Source: Merdiplasma sp964643295
Lineage (GTDB): Bacteria; Bacillota; Clostridia; Lachnospirales; Lachnospiraceae
DNA: 20,660 bases
Direction: 5' to 3'
NCBI GenBank assembly: GCA_964643295.1
Contig: CAZXSN010000051.1
Coordinates: 1-20,660 of the forward strand
A program made the position numbers and the translations under genes. The stretch's first letter is position 1, and every line of letters starts with the position of its first letter. This document shows, in pieces, positions 1 to 6,731 of the stretch. The notes under the pieces are model-generated. The model worked only from the letters and a program-made list of their open reading frames with translations. It searched no databases and was not told the origin of the DNA.

Positions 1-144
1 AATATTCGCAGCAATTTAATACAAAACAGGGTTTAGCGAAGACAGAACTTATTTCCGAAGAATGGAATATACTAATTAAATTTTGCCTTATAATTTCAAT
101 CAAAGAAAAAATATGAAAAATTTATGAATTTTTCAAATTTCCCC

Positions 145-173
145 TTGCAAACGAACGCCATTTCTGTTATAGT
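145..173 (+). promoter_or_regulatory. Extended -10 sigma-A-type promoter
   Basis: TTGCAA (145-150), a 17-bp spacer and TATAGT (168-173) preceded by TG at 165-166 make a near-consensus extended -10 promoter. It sits at the edge of a strongly AT-rich stretch (1-140). Transcription would begin near position 180, about 17 bases before the small ORF at 197. This is inferred from the motif alone. Confidence 0.65.
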
Positions 174-196
174 AATAGTGCACGGGGCAGGGAACG

Positions 197-277
197 ATGA
201 GGACATCGAAGAAACAAAGATGTGATGATTTTATCAGAGAGCTGGATTGGAGGATACTGACTGCACTGCATGACTAG
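197..277 (+). CDS. Possible 26-residue small protein or leader peptide
   Basis: An ATG at 197 opens 26 codons ending in TAG at 275-277. It is preceded by a purine-rich ribosome-binding stretch (about 184-194) and lies just downstream of the promoter at 145-173. The peptide starts MRTSKKQRCDDF and is basic at the N-terminus, with a hydrophobic, acidic C-terminal half (RELDWRILTAL). I recognise no family. After the amber codon the same frame stays open for roughly 50 more codons, so this could be the intact start of a decayed longer gene rather than a true small protein. The promoter and start context are the only support; chance is a real possibility. Confidence 0.35.
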   Translation: MRTSKKQRCDDFIRELDWRILTALHD

Positions 278-1555
278 AGGGAAATGAGCCTGCCGTCTCC
301 TGTATTTTTCAGGAACGCAAAGGAGCAGCAATTCACTGTATGCTGTATTCCTCCGCGGGGTGGAAGAATCATAGAAAGATTTGGCCCGCGGAAAAGGAAG
401 AAGATCATAAATGGGATGCTTTTTGAGTCTGACAGGAAAAGAAACTGATGTATCCTGGGAATGGAGAGACTGCTGTCAGGAATGGGAAGTACAGGAGATG
501 GTTTGTCAACTGTCCACGCCAGAGAGAAACGCGTCATGGGGCTTGCGAAGGACACTTCTGGTTTCCAGGCAGGCCGATTGAAAAAGCGCAGAGTTGTTTT
601 ATGTTCAATGTCTATAAGTGAGCGCTGTGCTGCCTGGGAATCTGCTTTCGGGGAATGGAACATTTCTTTTACCTGGCGGCCTTCACACAAGGAACCCCTT
701 TTATAAAATGCTGACTGAGAACAATGGGAACGGGGTTCTGAGATTCTCTGCCTCTGCAATATGCTGGAAGATTCCTGATTCGTGTATACCTAGGGAGAAC
801 AGGTATCCAACAGGATGGAGCAGCCTGGGTGGGAGCTGCGGGAAGTCGGGACAGATTCTTATGTTGGTCAATTGCCCGCGCCGGGTGGAAACATCGGACG
901 GGCTTTGGAGGAAACATTCGGGTTTCTGAACAGGCTGACTGATGAGGCTTTTGTGTCTGCTTATGCACACTTGCTTAAAGGCGGGCACTGCGTTCCCAGG
1001 GATATACTTCCGGAAAGCGGAGCGATCCTATTTCCGGAAGACGCACTCACCCTGGAATACACACACGTTCTGGACACGGGAGAGGTTCGAAACGATTCAA
1101 GCTGATCCCAACGGATCTTTTCGGAGATTTGCTGCGAATCTGGCTGCAGAGTGCCCTTCCCGCCCAACTTCAGGCTTGAGAGGCATCCTTGCCTGGCTTT
1201 AAAAGGAGTGTGTATGGCGGAGGAGTAAAGGGGGCCAGCCCTCCTGATGGGTGAACCTGCACCTTGATTACAGAATAATCATCGTGACAGGAAGACCGGA
1301 GGATGCGGCAGCAGGGAATCTTTCAGATTTGCAAAACTGGTGCAGAGGAGATTCCCGCGGGAAGAGTGGATATGGCGGGGGAGGAGGAGAGAAAATCAGG
1401 CTGAAATCCTGCCTGAACCATAGCAGGAGCAGCACGGGAAAGGAAAGCAAACGTACGCAGACCGGATGCGGCAGGAAAAAGAAGTGATGACGTGAGAAAA
1501 AAGCTGCTGCAGACTGAATATTTTGCTTATAAGAATAAGAAGGGAGTGATGCGTT
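278..1555. other. Long stretch without a confident gene; possibly decayed coding DNA
   Basis: About 1.28 kb with only short overlapping frames on both strands and no recognisable domain. The best + strand frame is 815-1105, listed separately. A 161-codon minus-strand frame (274-759) reads as low-quality, proline- and serine-rich sequence and was not accepted. The base composition resembles the coding parts of the window rather than the AT-rich first 140 bases, so degraded genes are as likely as functional non-coding DNA. No long repeat, hairpin array or RNA gene was seen. Confidence 0.5.
815..1105 (+). CDS. Doubtful hypothetical ORF, 96 codons
   Basis: An ATG-initiated frame of 96 residues whose middle (FLNRLTDEAFVSAYAHLLKG) reads like plausible amphipathic helical protein. 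There is no good Shine-Dalgarno at a normal distance; the nearest purine run ends about 17 bases upstream. I recognise no family, signal peptide or membrane segment. It may be a fragment of a decayed gene, since another + frame (942-1202) continues with protein-like sequence beyond it. Weak support only. Confidence 0.2.
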   Translation: MEQPGWELREVGTDSYVGQLPAPGGNIGRALEETFGFLNRLTDEAFVSAYAHLLKGGHCVPRDILPESGAILFPEDALTLEYTHVLDTGEVRNDSS

Positions 1556-2542
1556 TTGGCGGGAACGCAGGATGTCAATGAAGTCAAGGCCTATGAGGTT
1601 ATAAAGGAATTCTGGCGGGATAATGAGCACTTCACTGATCTGTTTAACGGAGTGGTCTTTGGCGGTGAAGAGGTTCTGAAGCCGGAGGATTTTCAGGAAA
1701 TGGATACGGATGTTTCCGGCACTGTCCGTCCCGGGGATTATGAGCACTCGCTGAGGCCAAACTGCGGCGTGCTGAAGAAAATGACCTGCGGAGATGACTT
1801 CGTGATACTCGGGATTGAATCACAAGTGGTGACTGATTACGCTATGCCGGAGCGGAAGATGGTGTATGAGGGGCTGGGATATGTGAAAGAGCACGGCACG
1901 ATCACCCGGCTTTGCAGAAAGGAAAAGGAATTAAAAACACTAGAAGAAGTTGCCTCTGGGTTACGCAAGGAAGACAGGTTTCATCCGATTTTCACCATCG
2001 TGGTATCTTTCGCGGAAGAAGCCTGGGACGGGCCTGTGAGCCTGAGGGGCATGATGATCGACGTGCCGGAGAAATATGAGCCGCTTTATTCGGCGTTGTT
2101 TCCGAAAATCGGAATCAATCTGGTTCAGGTTCTGGAGAGTGAGAAATATCAGTTTCACAACAAGGATGTCAGGACTGTCTTTGAGGTCTCCAGAGAATTC
2201 TTAAAGGGGAACATTGAGAAAATTCGCACAAAGTATAAGGACGTGGATGTAGACCCGGAGCTGATTGCACTGATTGGGGTGATTACCGGCTCAACCAGTC
2301 TCGTACGTCAGGGTGAAAAGAAGGAGGTGGTAAATTTGTGCACGGCTTTGGAAAATCTTTTCAACGAGGGAGTTGAGAAAGGACGCGAGGAAGGACGTCT
2401 GGAAGAACGCCAGGAATACCAGAAAAGGCAGATTGTAGACTGGACGAAGGAGGGGTATTCCCGGGAGATGATCGCGAAGCTTTTGAAGGAATCGGAAGGA
2501 TATGTTCGCGAAGTTCAGAAGCAGACAGGGGTACTCGTGTAG
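1556..2542 (+). CDS. Rpn-family PD-(D/E)XK nuclease / putative transposase
   Basis: The 328-residue protein resembles the Rpn family of recombination-promoting nucleases (PD-(D/E)XK fold), often annotated 'putative transposase' in Lachnospiraceae. Visible family features are the N-terminal NEHFTDLFNGVVFGGEEVLKP (about residues 23-43), the core ILGIESQ with the E-x-Q pair at E88/Q90, DYAMPERKMVYEGL, and later WDGPVSLRGMM. The C-terminus has the typical charged, Glu/Arg-rich linker (EKGREEGRLEERQ) followed by a small helical domain. TTG at 1556 is chosen because an AGAAGGGAGTG ribosome-binding stretch ends about 7 bases upstream; the ATG at 1549 is out of frame. Where relatives carry Arg-Asp before the E-x-Q strand, this one reads SLRPNCGVLKK, so the catalytic aspartate may be missing. 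Such enzymes cleave DNA and stimulate RecA-independent recombination; activity here is uncertain. It stands alone with no partner gene. Confidence 0.8.
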   Translation: MAGTQDVNEVKAYEVIKEFWRDNEHFTDLFNGVVFGGEEVLKPEDFQEMDTDVSGTVRPGDYEHSLRPNCGVLKKMTCGDDFVILGIESQVVTDYAMPERKMVYEGLGYVKEHGTITRLCRKEKELKTLEEVASGLRKEDRFHPIFTIVVSFAEEAWDGPVSLRGMMIDVPEKYEPLYSALFPKIGINLVQVLESEKYQFHNKDVRTVFEVSREFLKGNIEKIRTKYKDVDVDPELIALIGVITGSTSLVRQGEKKEVVNLCTALENLFNEGVEKGREEGRLEERQEYQKRQIVDWTKEGYSREMIAKLLKESEGYVREVQKQTGVLV

Positions 2543-2592
2543 GCTTGTGTGAGTGAAGTTAGGTTTTCTTAATACTTAAGCGAACCAAAACT

Positions 2593-2688
2593 GATCAGCC
2601 GTCACCTGAGCCATGCGAACAGTATGCCTTTCCGGGACAGGATCTTTTAGAACCCTAAATGACCTGCGGCAGTTTCTGGTGACGGATC
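2593..2688. repeat. Inverted repeat flanking 71 bases
   Basis: CCGTCACC (2599-2606) and GGTGACGG (2678-2685) are perfect inverted arms. They extend to GATC on the left (2593-2596, with a 2-base bulge) and ATC on the right (2686-2688). The enclosed sequence has no recognisable gene. It lies between the Rpn-family gene and the truncated TPR gene. It could be a small mobile-element remnant, a structured RNA or chance. Confidence 0.35.
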
Positions 2689-2703
2689 GATGCGCGGCGT
2701 CAG

Positions 2704-2783
2704 GATACAGGGCTTAAGGGACAGGCTGCCATGAATGGCCGTCGCATTGAAAGATACGGCTTAAGGGGCAGGATGTCGTGAAT
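2704..2783. repeat. Imperfect direct repeat pair at the TPR-gene breakpoint
   Basis: Copy one (2704-2736) and copy two (2753-2783) share GATAC, then GGCTTAAGGG, CAGG, TG and TGAAT. There are 4 mismatches over the last 26 bases and a 2-base length difference. The repeat period is about 48 bases. Copy two ends exactly at the TAA (2783-2785) that closes the reading frame upstream of the TPR remnant. Confidence 0.5.
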
Positions 2784-2785
2784 AA

Positions 2786-3217
2786 CAAAGAAGCGCGGGT
2801 CTAGAGAGGGAAGCACGGGAACTGTTCCAGTGCGCGTCTGTGGGCACGAACGAGCCCGCGGGCATGTTCTTCTACAATGATCAGCCGACGGATATGATCC
2901 TCTATCAGGGGCTGGCACTTCGGGAGTTAGGCGAAAACACGGCGGCCAATTCCCGGTTTTACAAGCTGATCAGCTACGGGGAGGCTCACCTGTATGACGA
3001 GGGAAAGATGGACTATTTCGCTGTCTCCTACCCGGATCTTCTGATCTTCGATGAGGATCTTACGCGCAAGAACCGGGCGCACTGCAATTACCTCATGGGC
3101 CTGGGATACCTGGGGCTTGGGCAGAAGGAGAAAGCAAGAGACTGCTTTGAGGAGACTCTGAAGCTGGATCCGCAGCATCAGCTGGCCAGACTGTACCGGC
3201 AGGAGACTTTGCGGTAA
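2786..3217 (+). pseudogene. 5'-truncated TPR (DUF5107-type) protein, C-terminal remnant
   Basis: The frame is open from just after the stop at 2783-2785, although the first usable start is GTG 2840, giving 125 residues. The sequence matches the C-terminal tail of large tetratricopeptide/DUF5107 proteins of Clostridia: EPAGMFFYNDQP, FYQGLALRELG-type helices, YFAVSYPDLLIFDEDL, a NRAHCNYLMGLGYLGLG segment, and a final TPR helix pair KEKARDCFEETLKLDP. Homology-like sequence (LEREARELFQCAS) extends upstream of the GTG, which shows the GTG is not the original start. Full-length relatives are many hundreds of residues, so the N-terminal bulk is gone. The break coincides with the direct repeat at 2704-2783. 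No strong Shine-Dalgarno precedes GTG 2840. Translation as a small TPR protein cannot be excluded. Confidence 0.7.
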
Positions 3218-3361
3218 ATCCTCCGGGAATGGCAAACGTGCATAGATACAGATCGGCAGACAGGAAGCATAAGAGCAGCCAAACAAAGTTAAGAAAGCAG
3301 GAGACAAAAAACAGGAAAAAGAAAACACTGGCATACAGCAGCGAAGATCAAAAAGCAGACG

Positions 3362-3397
3362 CGGGCAGGGAAAAACTTCCCTGCCCGATTGATTCTT
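3362..3397 (+). terminator. Probable Rho-independent terminator
   Basis: A perfect 11-bp GC-rich stem (3362-3372 with 3377-3387, loop AAAC) is followed by a modest T-containing tail (ATTGATTCTT). It closes the TPR-remnant region and lies directly before the next promoter. The weak T-run is the reason for reduced confidence. Confidence 0.6.
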
Positions 3398-3424
3398 GCA
3401 GGGAACCCCGTTTTGCGTTATAAT
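3396..3424 (+). promoter_or_regulatory. Sigma-A-type promoter for the DUF6472/ACT unit
   Basis: TTGCAG (3396-3401), a 17-bp spacer and a perfect TATAAT (3419-3424). It lies 28 bases before the ATG at 3452 and immediately after the hairpin at 3362-3387. The -35 overlaps the terminator tail. Confidence 0.75.
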
Positions 3425-3451
3425 CTGATTGACTTTGGAGGAGTGAGCCTG

Positions 3452-3637
3452 ATGGAGAAGAACTTCGGCGGGACGTGTGATACGTGCGCCTATCTGATCT
3501 ATGACGAGGAGTATGAGGAATACCTGTGCGACGCGAACATGGACGAGGACGATTACGCGAAACTGACCTATGGGCAGCTGCGGGGCTGTCCGTATTACCG
3601 CAACGGGGATGAGTACCGGATCGCCAGAAAACAGTGA
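3452..3637 (+). CDS. DUF6472-type four-cysteine small protein
   Basis: A 61-residue acidic protein resembling DUF6472 proteins of Lachnospiraceae; function unknown. It has a CxxC at C9/C12 (GTCDTC), then single cysteines at C27 (YLCDANMDEDDY) and C46 (RGCPYYRNGDEY), a spacing suited to binding one zinc or iron ion. The ATG at 3452 is chosen because GGAGGAG (3437-3443) sits 8 bases upstream and the family begins at about this point; the frame is open further upstream but crosses the promoter. It is the first gene after a consensus promoter and is followed by the ACT-domain gene at 3706, likely in one transcript. There is no membrane segment or signal peptide, so it is probably cytoplasmic. Metal binding is inferred from the cysteines. 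Confidence 0.85.
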   Translation: MEKNFGGTCDTCAYLIYDEEYEEYLCDANMDEDDYAKLTYGQLRGCPYYRNGDEYRIARKQ

Positions 3638-3705
3638 CAGGTCTTGAAAGGGCGGAAAAACGGAAAAGTTACCGGCCGCGGAAAGAAGAGAAAGGAGCGA
3701 AAGCG

Positions 3706-4071
3706 GTGGAGTTAAAGAAGATCAAAGGCAAATTTTCGGTCTGTAAGGTAGCCAATTATTGGATGCTGGATGAGGAGGAGAAATACTGCTTTGTCGGCAA
3801 GACGGATGAGGAGTGTTCGCTCGTCTGCAGAACAGAGAAAGTCCCGGAAAATACCATCGAACGCAGTGACGGCTGGCGGATGTTTCGCATTGAGGGGGAG
3901 CTTGACCTTTCCCTGATCGGGATTCTGGAGGGGATTGCCCGGCTTCTCTCAGAGCACCAGATTCCGTTTCTTGTGGAATCCACCTACAACACGGACTATA
4001 TCCTGACCAAAGAGGAGGACTATGAGACCGCGATCCACATCCTCGATGAATCCGGGTACTCTGTGGTTTGA
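3706..4071 (+). CDS. ACT domain protein, CASTOR/ACT_7-like
   Basis: A 121-residue protein with two ACT-like halves (about 1-60 and 61-121), resembling the stand-alone ACT_7/CASTOR-type proteins of bacteria. The most recognisable signature is STYNTDYILTKEEDYETAI (about 92-110), typical of the second ACT unit; the first half has SVCKVANYWMLDEEEKYCFVGKTDEE. Such domains bind small ligands, often amino acids, but the ligand is unknown here. GTG at 3706 is preferred because AAAGGAG ends 8 bases upstream and the family starts there. A longer in-frame GTG at 3634 overlaps the previous stop codon, lacks a ribosome-binding site and would add a basic, low-complexity tail. It is probably co-transcribed with the DUF6472 gene. 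No enzymatic domain is attached, so a sensory or regulatory role is inferred. Confidence 0.8.
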   Translation: MELKKIKGKFSVCKVANYWMLDEEEKYCFVGKTDEECSLVCRTEKVPENTIERSDGWRMFRIEGELDLSLIGILEGIARLLSEHQIPFLVESTYNTDYILTKEEDYETAIHILDESGYSVV

Positions 4072-4191
4072 AAATCCGCCGCAGTATCTTAAGACTGCCG
4101 CGGGGAGGCTTCCCTTTGCACGGGGGTTTTCTCTCTAACGAAAGCTTAAAATAAGATAGGCAAAAGCGGCTTTGGAAACTTTGAACATTTG

Positions 4192-4224
4192 CTTTTCCGC
4201 CTCACCCGCGGTAAGGCGGAAAGG
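4192..4224 (+). promoter_or_regulatory. Hairpin in the fructokinase 5' region
   Basis: An 11-bp stem (4192-4202 with 4214-4224, one G-U pair) encloses an 11-base loop containing CCGCGG. It ends 11 bases before the GGGGG ribosome-binding site (4236-4240) of the fructokinase gene. No T-run follows, so it is not a simple terminator. It could be an operator palindrome or an mRNA structure controlling the sugar operon. No clear -35/-10 pair was found upstream. Confidence 0.45.
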
Positions 4225-4247
4225 ATCATAAAAAAGGGGGAAATAAG

Positions 4248-5195
4248 ATGACGGATGTTTACTGTATCGGCGAGATGCTGATTGATTTTATCCCCGGAAG
4301 CGAACCGGCCAGCTACATTCGCAAGGCGGGCGGCGCACCGGCAAACGTGGCGATCGCGGTGGCCAAAAATGAGCTTTCGGCCAGCATGTGCTGCAAGGTG
4401 GGGGATGACGATTTCGGCCATTTCCTGATGGATACCTTAAAGGAATATCACGTGACGGCGGCCTGCCCGCAACTTTGCGAGGACGCGGTCACCACGATGG
4501 CCTTTGTGACACTGGCAGAAGATGGAGACCGCAAATTTACGTTTGCCAGAAAGCCCGGGGCGGATACGTTCCTTTCAGAGGAAGAGGTGAAGGAGGAGGA
4601 CATTGACAACGCGGTCATCGTTCATGCCGGCTCCTGTTCCCTGTCCGCGAAACCGGAATCGTTCGCCACGGTAAAGGCGCTGAAAATCGGCCATGAAAAG
4701 GGAAAGCTGGTCAGCTTTGATGTGAACTACCGCAACGTGATGTGGAAGGACGATCTGGAGGCCTGCACAGCGGCGGTGATGGACATCCTGCCCTACGTGG
4801 ATTTCTTAAAGATCTCAGAGGAAGAGGAAGCGATGATGGGCGGACAGGCGGCTTTGCAGCCCCTGATGAAAAAGTACGGGATTTCTCTGATCGTGGAGAC
4901 CTTAGGCTCGAACGGGGCAAGGGCTTTTTTTGAGGACCGGATCCTTACGGTGCCTGGCCGCAAAGTAAAAGCGGTGGATGCAACCGGCGCCGGGGATGCT
5001 TTCTGGGGAGGATTCCTTGCCAGCCTGCGCTTCCAGGGAGTGACGAAAGTAAAGGATCTTACGGATGACGTTATTTTGCAGGCGATGGAGTACGGCAACA
5101 TTTCCGGCTGCATCTGTGTACAGAGCAAAGGGGCCATCGTCTCGATCCCCACGAAAAAGCAGATCGAGGAATACCGCAAAGAGCAGGGAATCTAA
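4248..5195 (+). CDS. Fructokinase, PfkB/ribokinase family
   Basis: Cytoplasmic sugar kinase that phosphorylates fructose (or a related ketose) with ATP. The 315-residue length is normal for the family. Visible features are the N-terminal CIGEMLIDFIPG, the substrate-binding GGAPANVA (28-35), FDVNYRNVMWKDD (about 157-169), and the PfkB C-terminal signature DATGAGDAFWGGF with the catalytic base at D250. The GEMLIDF / GGAPANVA / DVNYR combination is that of fructokinases rather than ribokinases or 2-keto-3-deoxygluconate kinases, but exact ketose preference cannot be read. ATG 4248 follows GGGGG at 4236-4240. It is the first gene of a run with an epimerase, a hexuloisomerase-like protein and lyxose isomerase, which suggests it phosphorylates the ketose produced by the isomerase. 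Confidence 0.9.
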   Translation: MTDVYCIGEMLIDFIPGSEPASYIRKAGGAPANVAIAVAKNELSASMCCKVGDDDFGHFLMDTLKEYHVTAACPQLCEDAVTTMAFVTLAEDGDRKFTFARKPGADTFLSEEEVKEEDIDNAVIVHAGSCSLSAKPESFATVKALKIGHEKGKLVSFDVNYRNVMWKDDLEACTAAVMDILPYVDFLKISEEEEAMMGGQAALQPLMKKYGISLIVETLGSNGARAFFEDRILTVPGRKVKAVDATGAGDAFWGGFLASLRFQGVTKVKDLTDDVILQAMEYGNISGCICVQSKGAIVSIPTKKQIEEYRKEQGI

Positions 5196-5283
5196 AGACT
5201 GCCGGGCGGGCAAGGAGCAGACGCTTAAAGAGAAAGCTGCCTGATGGTTTTGCGGATGGAATGGAAACGGGAGGAAGTTTGGG

Positions 5284-5985
5284 ATGCGTACGGTGTGGAA
5301 TGAGAAATGTGTGTTTTCCCCGTCCCTGATCTGCCTGGATCTTTGCAGCCTGGAAAGCCAGGTAAAGATCCTGGAAGCCTCCGGGATTCAGATGCTTCAC
5401 GTGGATATCCTGGACGGGCATTTCAGCCCCAGTATGCCTCTGGGGTTAGAGACTGTGCGCCAGCTGCGGGAAAAGACCAGTCTTCCCTTTGACTGTCATC
5501 TGATGGTGACAAAGCAGGACTTTTTTGTCGAGGAGCTGCTGGATATCGGCGTGGAACAGATCGTCTTTCACGCGGAGACGCAGCCCCATATCGATGAGAT
5601 GCTCTCCCGCATCCATGCAAGGGGAGTGCGGGCGGGGGTGGCCTTAAAACCGGCTACCCCGCTTTCAGCGGTGGACTACGTGCTGGAAAGCTGCGATACG
5701 GTGCTTCTGACACTCATCAATCCCGGTTACGCCTCCGCAAAAAGCGAGACACAGGTGCCTTACGCGTCCCGAAAGATCAGGGAACTTCGGCAGATGATCA
5801 AAGAGCGGTCGCTTTCTACAAAGATCGAGATTGACGGGCGTGTATCTATGCAGAACATCCGGGACTACGGGAAAGAGGATGTTGACATCTTTGTGGTTGG
5901 CAGCACCTGTCTGGACCGCTATAACCTGTCCGAGAGCATCTTTAGCCTTCGGCAGCTTAGAGAGGAAGTTCTCTCCGGGATGTAA
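5284..5985 (+). CDS. Ketose-phosphate 3-epimerase, RPE/AlsE family
   Basis: A 233-residue TIM-barrel enzyme of the ribulose-phosphate 3-epimerase family. Metal and catalytic residues of the family are present: H39 and D41 in LHVDILDGHFSPSMPLG, H72 in FDCHLMV, and D184 in IEIDGRVS. The phosphate-binding loop region reads LINPGYASAKSE rather than the VNPGFGGQ of housekeeping Rpe, and the catalytic-Asp loop is DGR rather than DGG. These differences, and the neighbourhood, favour a sugar-specific member such as D-allulose-6-phosphate 3-epimerase (allulose 6-P to fructose 6-P) over the pentose-phosphate enzyme. ATG 5284 is preceded by GGGAGGAAG at about 9 bases. It lies 88 bases after the fructokinase and 49 before the SIS gene. 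Exact substrate is inferred. Confidence 0.82.
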   Translation: MRTVWNEKCVFSPSLICLDLCSLESQVKILEASGIQMLHVDILDGHFSPSMPLGLETVRQLREKTSLPFDCHLMVTKQDFFVEELLDIGVEQIVFHAETQPHIDEMLSRIHARGVRAGVALKPATPLSAVDYVLESCDTVLLTLINPGYASAKSETQVPYASRKIRELRQMIKERSLSTKIEIDGRVSMQNIRDYGKEDVDIFVVGSTCLDRYNLSESIFSLRQLREEVLSGM

Positions 5986-6034
5986 AACGAGAGGACTGGA
6001 AGTACCATAGCAGGTCAATAAGGAGAGCATAAAA

Positions 6035-6607
6035 GTGGGATTTGAGGAGAAGTACCAAAAGGCCTGCGCGGATGTCCTTTCGGAGCTTACGCGGGCCTTA
6101 TCCGCGGTAGACGGAGAGTCCCTTGAGCGGCTGGTAAAGGAGATTTTACAAGCACGGCAGGTCTTTTTTGTCGGCGTGGGACGGGTGATGCTCGCTTTGC
6201 AGAGCGTCTGCAAGAGATTTGCCCACCTGGGGATTGAAGCGCACTGTGTCGGAGAGATCACGGAACCGGCGATCACCGAAGAGGATCTTCTGATTGTGGC
6301 CTCCGGATCCGGGGCTTCCCTGTTTCCGCTGGCGATCGCCAGAAAGGCCAGGGAGAGTGTTCACTGCAGAATTGTGCACATCGGTTCCAATCCGAACAGC
6401 GAGTTAAAGGATCTCTGCGATTTCATGGTACGGATTCCGGTGCGCACGAAGCTCTACCTGGAAGATGAGATCCCTTCCTGTCAGCCGATGACGACTCTGT
6501 TTGAACAGAGCATTCTGCTTCTGGGAGATGTGCTCTCGAAACTGATCTTGGAAGAACAGCATCTTGACATGGACTCGCTGTGGCGGTATCACGCGAACCT
6601 GGAGTAG
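6035..6607 (+). CDS. SIS-domain 6-phospho-3-hexuloisomerase-like protein
   Basis: A 190-residue sugar isomerase (SIS) protein. RQVFFVGVGRVML (41-53) is the first SIS strand and loop, HLGIEAHCVGEITEPAI (64-80) and LLIVASGSGAS (85-95) match the hexuloisomerase (HxlB/PHI) pattern, and PMTTLFEQSILLLGDVL closes the domain as in that family. HxlB converts D-arabino-3-hexulose 6-phosphate to fructose 6-phosphate. No hexulose-phosphate synthase is present in the window, so a formaldehyde-fixing RuMP role is not supported; a sugar-phosphate isomerisation in the same pathway as the neighbouring epimerase is more likely. The GTG start at 6035 follows AGGAGAG (6021-6027) at 7 bases. HxlB typically shows GAGRSG in the first loop; here it is GVGRVM, so substrate handling may differ. 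Confidence 0.82.
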   Translation: MGFEEKYQKACADVLSELTRALSAVDGESLERLVKEILQARQVFFVGVGRVMLALQSVCKRFAHLGIEAHCVGEITEPAITEEDLLIVASGSGASLFPLAIARKARESVHCRIVHIGSNPNSELKDLCDFMVRIPVRTKLYLEDEIPSCQPMTTLFEQSILLLGDVLSKLILEEQHLDMDSLWRYHANLE

Positions 6608-6731
6608 AAGCACGCTTTCCGGCGCTTGAGGTTTAGGACAGCAAAAGAGAGGCTGCTGTGAAGGATTGAAGGGGAAAAGCTCTTTTACGGGGGGAAAGCC
6701 CCGCGCAGACTTAAGAATAAGGAGATTAAAA

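Noticed and set aside
108..136. Possible leftward promoter (TTGAAA, 17 bases, TATTTT on the minus strand)
   Set aside because: In very AT-rich DNA such matches are expected by chance, and no leftward gene is in the window.
274..759. 161-codon minus-strand open frame
   Set aside because: Proline/serine-rich sequence with no protein-like pattern, no ribosome-binding site, and no recognisable family; likely a chance frame.
1268..1747. 159-codon minus-strand frame overlapping the start of the Rpn-family gene
   Set aside because: Antisense to a convincing gene over much of its length and rich in phenylalanine, leucine and proline as expected from the complement of purine-rich DNA.
3634..3705. 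Upstream GTG start for the ACT-domain gene
   Set aside because: It overlaps the preceding stop codon, lacks a ribosome-binding site and adds a basic tail not typical of the family; GTG 3706 has AAAGGAG at proper spacing.
4116..4157. TTGCAC and TAAGAT as a fructokinase promoter
   Set aside because: The two elements are about 30 bases apart, far from the required 16-18.
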